The position numbers and the translations under genes are program-made. DNA of 64,000 nt from positions 46,452,627 through 46,516,626 of the forward strand of contig JAAONU010000013.1 of the NCBI GenBank assembly GCA_012932295.1, in the 5' to 3' direction. Source of the DNA: Cyclina sinensis. Its lineage: Eukaryota > Mollusca > Bivalvia > Venerida > Veneridae. The notes under the pieces were generated by a model, which saw nothing but the letters and a program-made list of their open reading frames with translations, was not told the origin of the DNA and ran no database searches. Below, in pieces: positions 19,942-31,430 of this stretch; position 1 is the first letter of the stretch; each line of letters opens with the position of its first letter.

Positions 19942-22545
19942 TATACCCCCACCACAAAATGTGGGGGGGGGCTATAATGGATTCGCTTTGTCGCGTCCAT
20001 CGGTCGGTCGGTCCGTCCGTCTCCATTATCGTGTCCGCTCTATAAATCCTATACCAATTGAAGGGTTTTCTTCAAACTTGGCTGAAATGTTCACCTCAAC
20101 AAGGGGATGTGCAGAACCCATGTTGCCCATGTGTCAGCTCAAGGTCAAGGTCACAATTGAAGGTCAAATATCAAATAATCAAATATTAGACATTATGTCG
20201 TGTCCGCTCTGTAAGTCCTACACTAATTGAAAGATTTTCTTTAAACTTCGCTCAAATGTTCACCTCAACAAGGGAATGTGCAGAACCCATGTTACCCTTT
20301 TGCCGGCTTAAGGTCAAGGTCACACTTGAAGGTCAAAAATTGACTAAGAAAATATTCTTAAATTTTAACATGTATTTGAATATTTCTGAAACTAGAAAAT
20401 ATATTTGCTTGAAACTTAAAATATATATGAAGTGTCACAATTAGGATATGCAGGTCAAGTTTCATAACTCTGTATTGCATTTTGACAAAGTTATGCCCCT
20501 TTTTAAAGTCTTCAAATTTACATACAATCAAATATTAGACAATATGTCGTGTCCGCTCTATAAATCCTATACTAATGGAAGAAATTTCTTCAAACTTTAC
20601 TCAAATGTTCATCTCAACAAAGTTATGTGCAGAACCCATGTTACCTTTGTGCCAGCTTAAGGTCAAGGTCACACTTGAAGGTCAAAATTGACTTAGAAAA
20701 TGTTCTTAAATTTTAACATGTACTTGAATATTTCTGAAACTAGCACAGGTATTTGCTTAAAACTTAAAGATATATGAGGTATCACAAGTAAGATATGCAG
20801 GTCAAGTTTCATAACTCTGTATTGCATTTTGACAAAGTTATGCCCCTTTTTAAGTTTTTTAATTTACTTACAATCAATAGACAATATGTCGTGTCCGCTT
20901 TAAAATTCTATACTAATGGAAGGATTTTCTTCAAACTTGACTCAAATGTTCACCCCAACTGGGCAATGTGCAGAACCCATCTTACCCTTGTGCCAGCTTA
21001 AGGTCAAGGCCACACTTGAAGGTCAAAAAATGTTCTGAAATTTTAACATGTACTTGAATATTTCTAAAACTAGAACAAGTAAGCTCAGTATGCAAAGTTC
21101 TTCCACTCTTAATTACATTTTGACATAATTATGCTATTTTCTTAACTTCACTGCTTTTGTTTGTTTTATTACATTGGGAAAATGAAAGGTTATTTGTAAC
21201 TGTTTCGAACATGATTTGACAATATATATTTATACTATTACCTGTACAATTGTTGTTTTTTTTTTACCAGAGATAATTTCTTTTTATGTACAGTACACGC
21301 AGCGCGGACTTTGACAACGAACACCCGTCCCCGCGATTTTACTGTCCGCGTTGAATACCAAAATGACCACCGCGTCGAGTGTTCATTCGTATAAAATGCG
21401 GGGGTCAGAGCGGCCGTCCGCGGTGTTCAATGCCGCGCCATGTCCCGGCGTCGGGTCACGGGGGTTTGCGGTGTCCGAAAAAACGAAGTCGCAACACAAT
21501 TTTACTTTCTCCTGTTTTTTTTTCAGACGTGTTACAAAAACACGTAATTATTACCAGTTGAAGTTGTTTCTTTTTCTTTTTAATACCCCATCCGGTTAAA
21601 CTTTCGTTTGTTGACGTTCGATGTTTTGTGGTATGATTGAGGGTAACACGATTATGAATAGATTTACACACCTAAATCCATCTTGTTAACTTTAATTGCT
21701 GCAATTAATACTTTTTCAAGTCTTCAATCGGTGCCGCGCTTGCGTTAATCCACTCGCAAATAAATTACATGCAAATAAATTACTAACGATCATCAAACTG
21801 CGAAAAGTTAATAGATCTAATTTAAACTGTCAAAATTCGAACAAATCCACTCTAATTATGATGCATTTATGTACGCTCCTTTTTGTTTACACAAAGAATG
21901 ACCATTCAAAGCAGTTGCTTCCGGAAACAGCTGATCATATTTTCAGAAAATGAATAGTCTGTGTTTTTAGGTCAACACGTGTTTAACTTCTTTCGACAGC
22001 TGTATCGTCTAGGCGCTTGGCAAAAATTATTGATAGATTTTGCTATATAGTAACAAGCGTTTTTCAAAAATTCCAAAAACGAAAGTACACAATAAACCTA
22101 CACCGCATATGTACTTGGAATTTGGTTTTAATTTGACCAACTGAAGTTAGCCACAAGATACATGTAAGTAAAATAAGAATGAGTAAAAAAAAAACCATGT
22201 ACGTGTACTGTACGCTGAGTATGTTTAAATGCAGTAATCTCCAAGTCAGAACATCGTGGGGACGCGCGGCGTTCGGTCACCCCGACACGCAGTGATCATA
22301 CCCCTCGGCGGTTGTCGCGGTGGTCATTTTAGCGGACACCTGAAATTTCGGGTGTTCAGTCCACCGCGACTGGCCACCCGGAGACGATACCGGCCCCCGC
22401 GACAATGTTAACAATGTCAAAGTCCGCGCTGCGTGTACTGTATATGTATTTGTGCCACTAAAGTTATTCCCTTAACCACCTTTCCATGTCGTCTTCTGTC
22501 AAGGACATTGGTGGGGGTATGAATCGCATTCAGCGATAGTTCTAG
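19942..22545 (+). mobile_element. Helentron-like element (TACCCCCACC family) with nested TIR element
   Basis: The 5' hairpin TACCCCCACC...GTGGGGG is followed by a GGTCGGTCGGTCCGTCC run and about 345-bp tandem repeats (starts near 20180, 20528, 20876) containing GTCGTGTCCGCTCT and AAGGTCAAGGTCACACTTGA. Near the 3' end GGTGGGGGTA inverts the 5' stem. It is followed by hairpin ATCGCattcaGCGAT and CTAG at 22542-22545, a typical rolling-circle-type end. A GC-rich TIR element (21291-22440) is inserted in it. Confidence 0.65.
21291..22440. mobile_element. GC-rich non-autonomous TIR transposon (pogo-like, TA target)
   Basis: It has a perfect 26-bp terminal inverted repeat beginning CAGTACACGCAGCGCGGACT, flanked on both sides by TA (21289-21290 and 22441-22442). 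Length is 1150 bp with no transposase ORF. The outer 150 bp at each end are CpG-rich while the centre is AT-rich. CAGT ends plus a TA duplication suggest the pogo/Tc1-mariner superfamily. Confidence 0.8.
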
Positions 22546-22562
22546 TTATTTCTTATTTTTGT

Positions 22563-22984
22563 CTAAACCATGTGAAGGATTACTGTTTTCATGCGAGTGC
22601 TTTGCCATGAATTTTGTCTGCTTGCTAATTGTGGAACCACTGCCCTGTACATATGGAGGATTGATGTCATGTCATTACTGACTATTTCATCAATTTGTTC
22701 AAAGTGTTGAAAGGATTTTCTCTTAGCGCCTGTTTGACTATGATTGCCTTTAGCTAGTTTGTTAGACTTGAGAAGACTTTGCCATTTACTTTCAACTTTA
22801 TTTTGACTGTAATTGTATCCTGCATTTTTCATCTCTTTTGTGATATCAGCCCATTGATTTTTTTTCTTGTTCAATGTGTCTTCCATTGCCTCTATAAATG
22901 ATTTATATAATGATATTAAAAGTGTAGTGGCTTCAATTGGCCATGGGCTGGTACTTCTCTTGGCAGAAGAATCTTCAACAACAC
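22563..22984 (-). CDS. Myb/SANT-like (trihelix) DNA-binding exon
   Basis: The exon opens after a TTTGAAG acceptor and ends at TAG 22563. It reads SPWPIEATTLLISLYKSFIE, then QWADITKEMKNAGYNYSQNK, then VESKWQSLLKSNK, which has the spacing of a Myb/SANT-like domain (Myb_DNA-bind_4 type). Such domains bind DNA in Harbinger-type transposon accessory proteins and in domesticated relatives. A possible phase-compatible upstream exon lies at 23193-23257. No transposase partner is seen nearby. Confidence 0.6.
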
Positions 22985-23192
22985 CTTCAAAGTTAAAAAT
23001 AAGAACAAGTAGGTTTGTATTATCACATTAAGACTTACATCATTTCCAGTGTTATTTATCTACTATAGCTATTCAGGAATTGACAACATTATGCTATGTT
23101 CATCAAAGACTGGTAAATCAGAAACTACTGCCGTGATCTTGAGAAACCACATTTAAATTAAGGCAACATATAATACATATTTTATAAGTCAC

Positions 23193-23257
23193 ATTGCAGG
23201 CGCTGACGACGAGAAGGTTGTGGCAATTCTTCGATGTTTTCTTTGAAAACTGCTAAG
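23193..23257 (-). CDS. Possible upstream exon of the Myb/SANT gene
   Basis: After a TTTTCAG acceptor the minus strand reads LAVFKENIEELPQPSRRQRL and leaves one base, which fits the entry phase of 22563-22984. The donor (GTGACT) is weak. Confidence 0.3.
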
Positions 23258-24446
23258 CTGAAAATGTAAATAAGAACTTGTTCTATTTGTGTTGTCTATT
23301 TATTCACAATGATAGAAGTCTGAAATAAACAACATTAACAGTTCTTTAGCATATACGAATACAGTGATGAATAGCCAGCCGTGTAATTCACAATGCAATA
23401 GCATTCCAATGAAATAGTGTGAAATTACACATGGCAACTGAAATAACATAAGGCATTGATTACAACATGTTACTGTGTTCAATGACGATGTAAATACCTA
23501 TCAAATAGTGTTGTATTCTAAATGTCTTCATTTCGGTGGTTTTACATTACAAATAGGGAATTTCATTCAAAGGGAACTAACTCTTAAGTCGTGGCTATTT
23601 GCCGTATAGTACCGTACTAGCAGCATACTCATATAAAATGTATATTTTATCAATTCAAAGGCAGTAATTTATGATTTACTGATCTGATATAGCGAAGAAC
23701 ACAAACATGTATGTACATCAGCAGACAGTTATGTTACATGAAGATCTATCCAGTAGTTTCAAGATAAAGAAACCAAGAAGGTATTTCCCTTAAGGGAAGG
23801 GCAAGAAGTATGTGCTTACATGTACATGTACTTTCCTGGTCTGGAAAAATATACAGTCTTTATGTGCTTGAAATAAGTAAAAATGTGAGTTTCATTTCAT
23901 CAATTGGGTTCTTCTAGATATATAATTGACGTCACAGTTAATTTCAGATTTGATTTTGTGACCCCTGAACACTGCTATGAAGTTTCAAATAGTTTCAAAA
24001 TTTCAATTTAACTTTTCAGGTATACGTGTATGCAGATAACAAAGTATCTGTATAAAAATATAATATATATATATATATATATACCAGCAGATAATGCACA
24101 CCAAAGTTTTAACACAATTTACACAGAAGAAAATATTTAAAACTGGGCAAGTACAATAAGCCTCCCTTTTCTTCCAATACCATTGACTCTGGGCACTTAG
24201 TCATTTTTTTACTCTAACTTCTATATTAGAGTAAAATCTTGTCCACACTTCATCTCAAAACCACTGGAGGATTTCATTGAAACTACACAGGAATGTTTGT
24301 CACCAAACCTAGCTGTGCATATTGTCAGGAGTTTCTGGACGGATTATTTTTGGCAGTGTTAAGGGCCCTTAGTCATTTTTTACTATAACTTCTATATTAA
24401 AATCTTGTCCAAGCTATATCTCCAAAACCGCTTGGGGGAGGTTTTT
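23258..24446. other. Gene-free stretch with TA microsatellite
   Basis: An AT dinucleotide run lies at 24063-24083. Two related blocks near 24180-24260 and 24355-24430 (CACTTAGTCATTTTTTACT) are repeat debris. No gene is seen. Confidence 0.5.
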
Positions 24447-26033
24447 GTGTCGCCCTTTCGAAGAAAAGGCGATACATAGGGATCGCTTTGTCCGTCGGTC
24501 CGTCGGTCAGGCGGTCCGTCGGTCCGTCACGAAAACTTAACGTTGGCTATAACTTTGCCATTTCTAAACATTATCTTATCAAACTTTCAAATTGTATTGC
24601 TTATGACAACAGGGTCGGGTTGATGCCAAAATTTCTAGGTCAAGGTCACATTTGACAGAGTTATGCCCCTTTTTATACATGGATTTGTCATGAAAACTTA
24701 ACGTTGGGAATAACTTTGCCATTTCTTAACATTTCAACATCAAACTTTCAAATTATATTGCTTATGACAACAGGGTCATGATGATGCCAAAATGTGTAGG
24801 TCAACGTCACAATTGACAGAGTTATGCCCCTTTTTGTACTTGGATTTTGTCATGAAAACTTAACATTGGCTATAACTATGCCATTTCTTAATGTTTCTTC
24901 ATCAAACTTTCCAGTTGTAATGATTACAATTGTATCACTTAAGACAACACCATTTCTCAAGGGCAGATAACCCTCAAACTTTTTTTTGCAATGTTATGCC
25001 CCTTTTTCAAGTTAAAATTTCTTGGTTAACCTTTTTCTTTATGTCCATGTCTCAAAAAGTGTCAAGGATATTCCATTCCAACTTGGAATACTTGATCACC
25101 AGCAAGACCCCTGCAAACATTGTTAGTACCCATGTCCCTGGGGTCACAGTTAGCCCCACCCCCGGGGTCACTTGATTTTACTTAAACTTATATTAAAAAA
25201 AACTTCTTAAGTCAGAAATAAAATATTAACTGACATGAGATGGATGAGATGGGTAAGTACTCCCCCCCCCCACCGTTCCCTCTGCATGGGAATCCCCCCC
25301 CCAAACCAGTCACCCCACCCCCCCACCCCCTGGGCCCAATTTTTTTTTTTTAAATTTTAAAACATAGGTACTTTACAACCCATCCTACCTCAACCCCCTC
25401 CCCCAATCAGTCCCCCCCCCCCCCCAGGGCCCAATTTTTTTTTTTTTTTTTTTTTAATTTTAAAACATATGCACTTTATTCCCCCCCCCCTACCTCAACC
25501 CCCCCCCCCCCTCCCCAACCAGTCACCCCCCCCCCCCCTGGGCCCCAATTTTTTTTTTTTTTTTAATTTTAAAACATATGCACTTTATTTCCCCCCCCCC
25601 CACCTCAAACCCCTCCCCCCTCCAAACCAGTCCCCCCCCCCCCCCCCCACCACCACCTGGGCAAAATTTTTTTTTTTTTTTTATTTTTTTTTATACATAG
25701 GTACGTGACTCCCCATCCACCCTCAAAAATTTTAATACATAGGTACTTGACTCCCCATTCACCCTCAACCCCCCCCCCCCCATTTTTTTTACCCCCACCC
25801 CCGTGCCTTTTCTTTTTTTTTAAACATAGCTACTTTACTCCCCCACCCCCTACCTCAAAAGCCCCCCAACCAGTCATCCCCTCCCCCTCCCCCCCCCCCC
25901 ATTTTTTTTTTTTTTTTAAATTTTAATACATAGGTACTTGACTCCCCATCCACCCTCAACCCCAGCAGGCTCTTTAGTTATTCTAACAGAGTACCCAAGG
26001 GCGACACAAGTGTTCCACTGAACACCCATCTAG
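24447..26033 (+). mobile_element. Helentron-like element (GTGTCGCC family)
   Basis: The 5' end GTGTCGCCCTTTCG pairs with AAAGGCGATAC as a hairpin, then a TCCGTCGGTCCGTCGG run and about 150-bp tandem blocks (AACTTAACGTTGGCTATAAC, TTATGCCCCTTTTT). Near the 3' end GGCGACAC (25999-26006) inverts the 5' terminus, followed by a small hairpin (GTTCcactGAAC) and CTAG at 26030-26033. The second copy is at 32340-32985. A C/T-rich tract fills 25261-25935. Confidence 0.6.
25261..25935. repeat. Poly-C / poly-T tandem array
   Basis: About six degenerate units of roughly 100-115 bp, each with runs of 7-16 C, a TGGGCCC word, 10-17 T, and AATTTTAAAACATA. The minus strand is therefore rich in G-runs able to form quadruplexes. 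Plus-strand proline-rich frames here are artefacts of the C-runs. Confidence 0.85.
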
Positions 26034-26329
26034 TATTATATATAAAACATCAGTAGAGGTTTGGAATACAACAATATTTTTCGTATTCAAGGCCAAACAC
26101 AGCTTTCTATTTCAATGAATAATTATGTCTTCAACCTTCATATAATTAAGAATCTGAAGCAGAAAAACATTACTTTACCATTTACCTTCAGTTCATGCTC
26201 TATTTTTTGTCTGATCTCTTTTCCACAGGCATATTCAATTATATATTTACACCAGTTTCATTTCAAAGCTACATTTCGGGGGCATATGTCAATTTCCAGT
26301 GACAGCTCTTGTTTTTTCATCAAACACAA

Positions 26330-26433
26330 CTATTTTATGCCACAAAAGTTATTCCCTTTTCCATATATTCAAATATCCAAGTCACCTTCTATCATTGACA
26401 TTGGTTGGGGGTCGCATTCAGCGATCGTTTTAG
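26330..26433 (+). repeat. 3' end of a TACCCCCACC-family element
   Basis: Matches 22450-22545: CCACAAAAGTTATTCCCTT, then hairpin TCGCattcaGCGA and TTTTAG. It is 5'-truncated. Confidence 0.65.
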
Positions 26434-26479
26434 TTTTTGTCGATTTGTTTTGGATGTAGGAGGAGATGTAGTCAGTGTA

Positions 26480-26821
26480 AGTGGCATCCGTGTAAAGCTT
26501 TAGATATCGCCTGTTTTTCCTCATGTTTCTCAAAAACGTCAATTTTAGCTTCAGCCATTGCTAATCTTTTTTGTGTCACAATTTTATCTAATTCTCCAAC
26601 TTCAGATAACCTGTATATCAATTTCATTTGTCAACAAAATAGAAATTCTGCCAATGCAACTTCGTCATGCTGAGACGGCTGCTTTGAACCTTTTCTCATT
26701 AACATCTTTCTGATACTGCCCTTTTTCTGTTTGTTTGCGTTCTCTAGAGTGTAGAACGAACTTGTGCAACTTCTATAACAGAACTAGCTTGTGATTCTAC
26801 AGTTTCAGCAGTGTCAGACAT
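26480..26821 (-). pseudogene. Decayed retroelement-like ORF start
   Basis: ATG at 26821 gives MSDTAETVESQASSVIEVAQ. After frame changes, words such as KQTEKGQYQKDVNEKRFKAA and VGELDKIVTQKRLAMAEAKI follow. A basic 'R-x-R-x-x-T-x-K' start is common in BEL/Pao-like and similar retroelement gag regions. The assignment is weak, and at least four stops or frame changes are present. Confidence 0.3.
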
Positions 26822-27178
26822 TTTGAAAAAATATACAGAATCTAGATGTAATATAAAAATAATACACACCTTATATACAAAATACAAATAAAAAATCCTG
26901 TAACAACTAAGATAATTATACCAAAACTGGTTAAATATAGTGGTGTGGCTGAGCATTCCCTACCTACACCTTACAACACTTCAAGAAATGTGTCATCCTT
27001 AAACACTTAACATTACTCTTGAAATTTATTATCAATAATACACAGTACTTTTTTTCTAAATTTTAACAACACCTTATCCTGTCTTTTTTTATCATGTGAA
27101 TGTGACATGTTTCATGTGTCATGTTTTATGTGTCATGTGGCTGGGCAATCCCTGCCTACATAACCAAAATCCTTAAAA

Positions 27179-27876
27179 CTAAACACAGTCCCTCAATATT
27201 TTGCGCCTCATTGTTTTTAACCAAGACCATGCTTGGTTTTCCTTAGGATGAATCCTGTCTAACAGCAAATTGAAGTTCACTGAATATCTGGCAGCACTGT
27301 TCTTCCTTTTCCTGCTTCTTCTTAAATCTTCATTAAACTTTGGTGTATAGGAACTCACTTCTGCATTGAAGGATTCTATGATAGAATTTGCTTGATCGAT
27401 CAAGTCAGTTAACTGAAAATCATCATCCTTAAAACTGCTCGGGTCGTGATGCCCTTTCAAATTATTCCAGATCTGAATCGAGTAATATGGAATCTGAAGA
27501 AAAGTTAATTTAATATTTGGATTACCTTTACTTGGTAATTGTTTAAATTCTCTTTGAAAGCAGGCAAAGGGTCTTGTTTTAAGAAAATAAACTTCCCTTT
27601 CTTGTATGTGAAATCACATGTGCCTGTCCAAATATAAAGCGAAACTTTACTGTTCTTCAACAAAAGTTGATCCTTATTACGTGCAAGCCAATTATATCTG
27701 TCTTAGGAACTTGCAGCACCTTTAAATGCCCATTCTATTTCATGAACAGAAATTTCATCAGCAAACCTCTTCAAATACTTTCCTTTGCTGTTGCTTATTA
27801 AAACCGGCTTAGAAACTAGAGTTTAAGAACATGTGTCTCCCTCAGATATATTCTTGCGTGGCCTTGTATCAATCAT
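27179..27876 (-). pseudogene. SGNH-hydrolase-like ORF, second type, broken
   Basis: Reads from ATG 27876 (MIDTRPRKNISEGDTCS) through block I VLISNSKGKYLKRFADEI, a middle block DRYNWLARNKDQLL, and block III VSLYIWTGTCDFTYKKGK. It continues with NPNIKLTFLQIPYYSIQIWN, then GHHDPSSF, and block V NLLLDRIHPKENQAW, where D-x-I-H is the catalytic pair. It matches a SDSKG...LGTCD...DGIHP family that I know as mobile-element-linked in molluscs. Lesions are TAA near 27824, TAA 27703-27705 and a frame change near 27525. It differs from the SGNH exon at 18855-19238. Confidence 0.6.
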
Positions 27877-27930
27877 CTAATGTTCCCGTTTTCCAACAAT
27901 GTGGATCCTTGATAGAATGGAGTTTTTACT

Positions 27931-27966
27931 GTAAGTGGCGTGTAAAGCTTTAGATATCCCCTGTTT
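27931..27966. repeat. Copy of the 26477-26520 module
   Basis: TAAGTGGC...GTGTAAAGCTTTAGATATC is shared with 26477-26520. The two copies bracket the SGNH pseudogene and the decayed ORF start in direct orientation. Confidence 0.6.
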
Positions 27967-28775
27967 TGTGGGGTCAGTTAAGAACAAGTGATTTACTGGA
28001 GAAGACTTCTAGTAGATTATCTATATTCCTTCAAATAGTCATCTTCGTAAAAACTGCAATAATAAAATGTACAAAGTCACAGTACTTCGTGAAAATTAGT
28101 ACAAGAGTTTCATTTCAATTTATCTCACTTAAATTCTACCTAATTATGACAAAATATCAGAAAACTCAATATTATCTGTATTTATTCAAACAATATACCT
28201 CCTTGATTCTATTAGCCCCAAACAAAACCAGTATTTGAGTGATTCTTGCTTCGAGAACGTTCCAACAACGTTGCAAATGGCGCAAAAGGAAGGGGAAATA
28301 ACTCTTACAGTTTCCTATGCAAAAAACCCATTCCATTCCGTTACAATCAGTATGGGTGTCCAGCCAGCTTGTGGAGTTGAAGGTGAGGGCAAAGACATAG
28401 ATGATGTCAAAGTTTGCGGTTCAGTGTGAACTTCCTTTTGAAGTAGATCAGACAATGTAATTGCTGTCTTTGTAAATTTTGTTAAAATGTTTTGAATAAT
28501 AATTTGTCTGAATTTATGTGTGTCTTAGTACGAAACTTCAAAGGCACTTTTTGGACAGACAGGATCTTTGTTAAAAAAACAGCAATGAAAAGAAACATAA
28601 TAGAAATACATAATGCACAAATACATCCCTCTATGGGCTCTTTTCAAATAATGGCTAATTTACTTAAAATTGTATTGAAATTTAGAATTGCTTAAAGTAC
28701 TAAAAAATTCCCTTTATTTCATAGGAAAATGATGAAAGTTTAAATATCAGAATAGGTGCAAGTTATAATGTGTGA
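27967..28775. other. Gene-free stretch
   Basis: Only short spurious frames. No exon pair with matching splice sites was found. Confidence 0.4.
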
Positions 28776-29375
28776 GCCTTTAGGATCAGTGGTTGTCCAT
28801 CGTCCGTCCGTCCGTTTGTTATCCGTCCGTCGTCCACAATTCATTCAAACAACATTTCCTCTGAAACCACTGGGCCAAATTTGATGAAACTTGCTTGAGA
28901 TGTTCCTTGCATGAAGCTCTACCAAGTTTCTTCAAATGCTTCTGGTCCATTGTATTTCTGGGTCACTGGAGCTAAAACAGATTTTAAAAGTTGGATCTTT
29001 AAAAATCTTCTTCTCTGAAACCTCAAGGCCTGGAGCTTAGATAATTATTATGAAGCATCATCTAGTGGACCTCTACCAGGGGTCAGTTGATTTTACATAG
29101 AGTTATTTTCAGCAGAGTCAAGTGGACCTCAACCAGGTTTGTTCAAATTATACCCCTGAGGACAAATTTGGCCCCGCCCTGGGTGGTCAATTGATTTTAC
29201 ATAGGCTTATAAAGTGAAACTTTAAAAAATCTTCTTGTCTGAAACCACAAGGCCCTGACCCTTAAGATTTGGTGTGTAGCATTGTCTAGTGGACCTCTAC
29301 CAAGTTTGTTTAAATTATACCCATGGGGTCAAATTTGGCCCGCCCTGGAGGTCAATTGATTTTACATAGGCTTTC
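28776..29375 (+). repeat. AGCTCACC-family Helentron-like body fragment
   Basis: Begins with a degenerate head and GTCCATCGTCCGTCCGTCCG, then closely follows 16130-16450 (CCTTGCATGAAGCTCTACCA). It contains three body units. The 3' hairpin end is missing. Confidence 0.75.
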
Positions 29376-29379
29376 CTCT

Positions 29380-29775
29380 GCGAAATAGTCCAAAACTGTT
29401 CTAGAATAATTCTGTCATTGTTCTGGAACAAGTATTCCAGAACAGCACTGGAACAAACGCAGAACCGTACTAGAGCATTTCAAGAACTTTTCCGCAACCT
29501 TAAATGACACAAATATCAGAATAATAGTTTTAGAACAGTTCTGTTACAAAAGTCCAAAATTAGGTTCAGAACAGTTCCATAAATTTCTACTTGAATGTAA
29601 GAACTGTTCATGCATTGTTCTTAAACTAATCCAGAAATTCTGTAACAGAACGGTTTGAAAACTTTTGTCCTTAAAATGCTCGGATAATTGTTCTGGAACA
29701 TTTTCAGTGCAATTCTAAAACTGGTCTACAAATATGTAGGACATTTCTAGAAAAGTTCTTAGATGCTTGTCAAGC
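29380..29775. repeat. Array of TTCnnGAA-type dyads
   Basis: About 400 bp densely filled with imperfect palindromes of the type GTTCTRGAAC: GTTCTGGAACA, ATTCCAGAACA, AGAACAGTTCTG, CAGAACAGTTCC, GTTCTAGAAT. There is no fixed period. A sister array lies at 58070-58420, and each lies a few hundred bases 3' of a BEN-domain locus. Confidence 0.7.
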
Positions 29776-30031
29776 ATCGGAATGAACAAGTAGGACAGCA
29801 AGCAGGAAATATTGGAAGTGAAACCTGAAATTTTAAGCCTACCAATCAGTAACTAACATCTTGTTGAACACGGACTTGATTTCATTAAACTAATTCATTA
29901 ACATTAAACTAATTTGTTATCACTGACTTGATTTTATTAAACTAATTCATTTCAGTGACTACAGTATTGTGCGCCCACCCCAACATGGTAAAGGGGTCAC
30001 TTAAAAACACTACACTCTGTATGTCAAATTG

Positions 30032-30480
30032 TTATTTTTTTCCCTCTGCGCGTCTTTCCATTTTCAAGATATTGTCAATTTTTTTCTTGAAGATTTCAGT
30101 AGTTATTGATGGACACTTGGTGAGAACAAGCCTCTCAAGAGTTTGGAGTTTTCCGTCATGTAGCGGAGGTTTAGGAGCCTCTCCTGTTTTAGACGTTTTC
30201 TTTCCAGTGCGTGTGCATGTTGTGAGTTCCTCAAGGGTGAACATCTTCAAAGCTAATCGCCTTACTATACTGTTAACGTCCTTTTCATTTGTCCCACTGA
30301 GATGTGAAACAACTGCCAAAAAGACATCATCAGACTCAGATGCGGACCCAGACGCAGAAGGTGAACTAGAACCAGGCGTATCTGGGCTTTTCTATTCCAA
30401 TTCCTTGACTCTCAATGCCTTCACACTGCTTCTCGAATCCTTTACCTCCCTCTCCAGGTGCTCCAGTTTCCTCTTACTGT
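30032..30480 (-). pseudogene. BEN-domain exon with one in-frame stop
   Basis: After a TTTATTTCACAG acceptor the exon reads a coiled-coil start (KRKLEHLEREVKDSRSSVKA), then TAG (30392-30394), then in the same frame a Ser-rich acidic linker. The BEN-like domain is NSIVRRLALKMFTLEELTTC, GKLQTLERLVLTKCPSITTE, IFKKKIDNIL. BEN domains bind DNA and bridge chromatin repressors. The sequence resembles bivalve 'BEN C-terminal' proteins with 'F-T-x-E-E-L' and a Leu-rich last helix. One nonsense codon separates the coiled coil from the BEN domain. Confidence 0.6.
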
Positions 30481-30699
30481 GAAATAAAGAAACAACATGG
30501 GATTAATCAATTGTGAAATTAATTAGCCTTTTTAATAAAGGGTAGAGATCTATATGTGTCATCTGATCATTTAAGAAAGTATTTTTTAAAACAAAATAAC
30601 CCATCTGACCATCTGCTTAGATGTTGCTCTCTTTCCATATAGTGAACAATTTTAGCTATGTTGATGAACGGTCATCAAAGCTACATTCAGATGAGCTAA

Positions 30700-31215
30700 T
30701 TTATCATTTTTCCTTTGATTTGACCCCATGACCTAGTTTCTGACCGCTTTGACCCAACTACAAAATCATGGAAGATTTTACCTACCCAAACATTCTGACC
30801 ACGTATATATTATCAAGATCAATTCAAAAATGTGATCTCTAGAGTGTAAACAAGGTTTTCCTATGATCTGATTCCTTGGCCCAGTTTTTGATCCCATCAT
30901 TGAAAATTTCATCAAGGCAAATATTCTCACGAAGTTTCATCAGGATTGGTTCAAAAATGTGAACTCTAGAGGTTAGGGTTTCCTATGCTTCTACCTTGTG
31001 ACCTAGTTTTTGACCCCATGTGACCCAGTTATAAATTCACCAAAGATTTCATCAAGGCAAACATTCTGACTAAGTTTAATCAAGGTTAGCTTGAAAATGT
31101 GACCTCTATAGTGTAAATGACATTTTCCGATAATTTAACCACATGACCTAGTTTTTGACCCTACATGACCTAGTTTCGAACATGACCTAGATTTCATTAA
31201 GACAAGTAAGTCTTG
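30700..31215 (+). repeat. Dispersed tandem repeat fragment ('gacctagtttttgacc' type)
   Basis: About four units of 120-140 bp with TGACCTAGTTTTTGACCCC and TTCATCAAGGCAAAYATTCT. Same family as 7149-7480. Confidence 0.75.
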
Positions 31216-31430
31216 CAGTAAGTTGTCCTGGAGTGTAAGGTTGTTTTGCTGAAAAGTTGTCCATTTCCTTTAACTTTAACCTCAATTAATGTAACACTTC
31301 AAAATATCCTGTTGCATAAATAGCATTTTCGATTGATTTTAAGAGCTCATTGCACTTAATTCTTTCTTCATTTGCTTGAGTTTTCACTAATACATTCTTT
31401 TCCTTTGTCTTTTCTTTGAGTTCAATTTTA

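Noticed and set aside
25469..25926. Plus-strand proline-rich ORFs
   Set aside because: They arise purely from poly-C runs; all three frames give similar low-complexity readings.
29955..30482. 175-codon plus-strand ORF
   Set aside because: It is the antisense shadow of the BEN-domain exon, which has clear family motifs and a splice acceptor on the minus strand.
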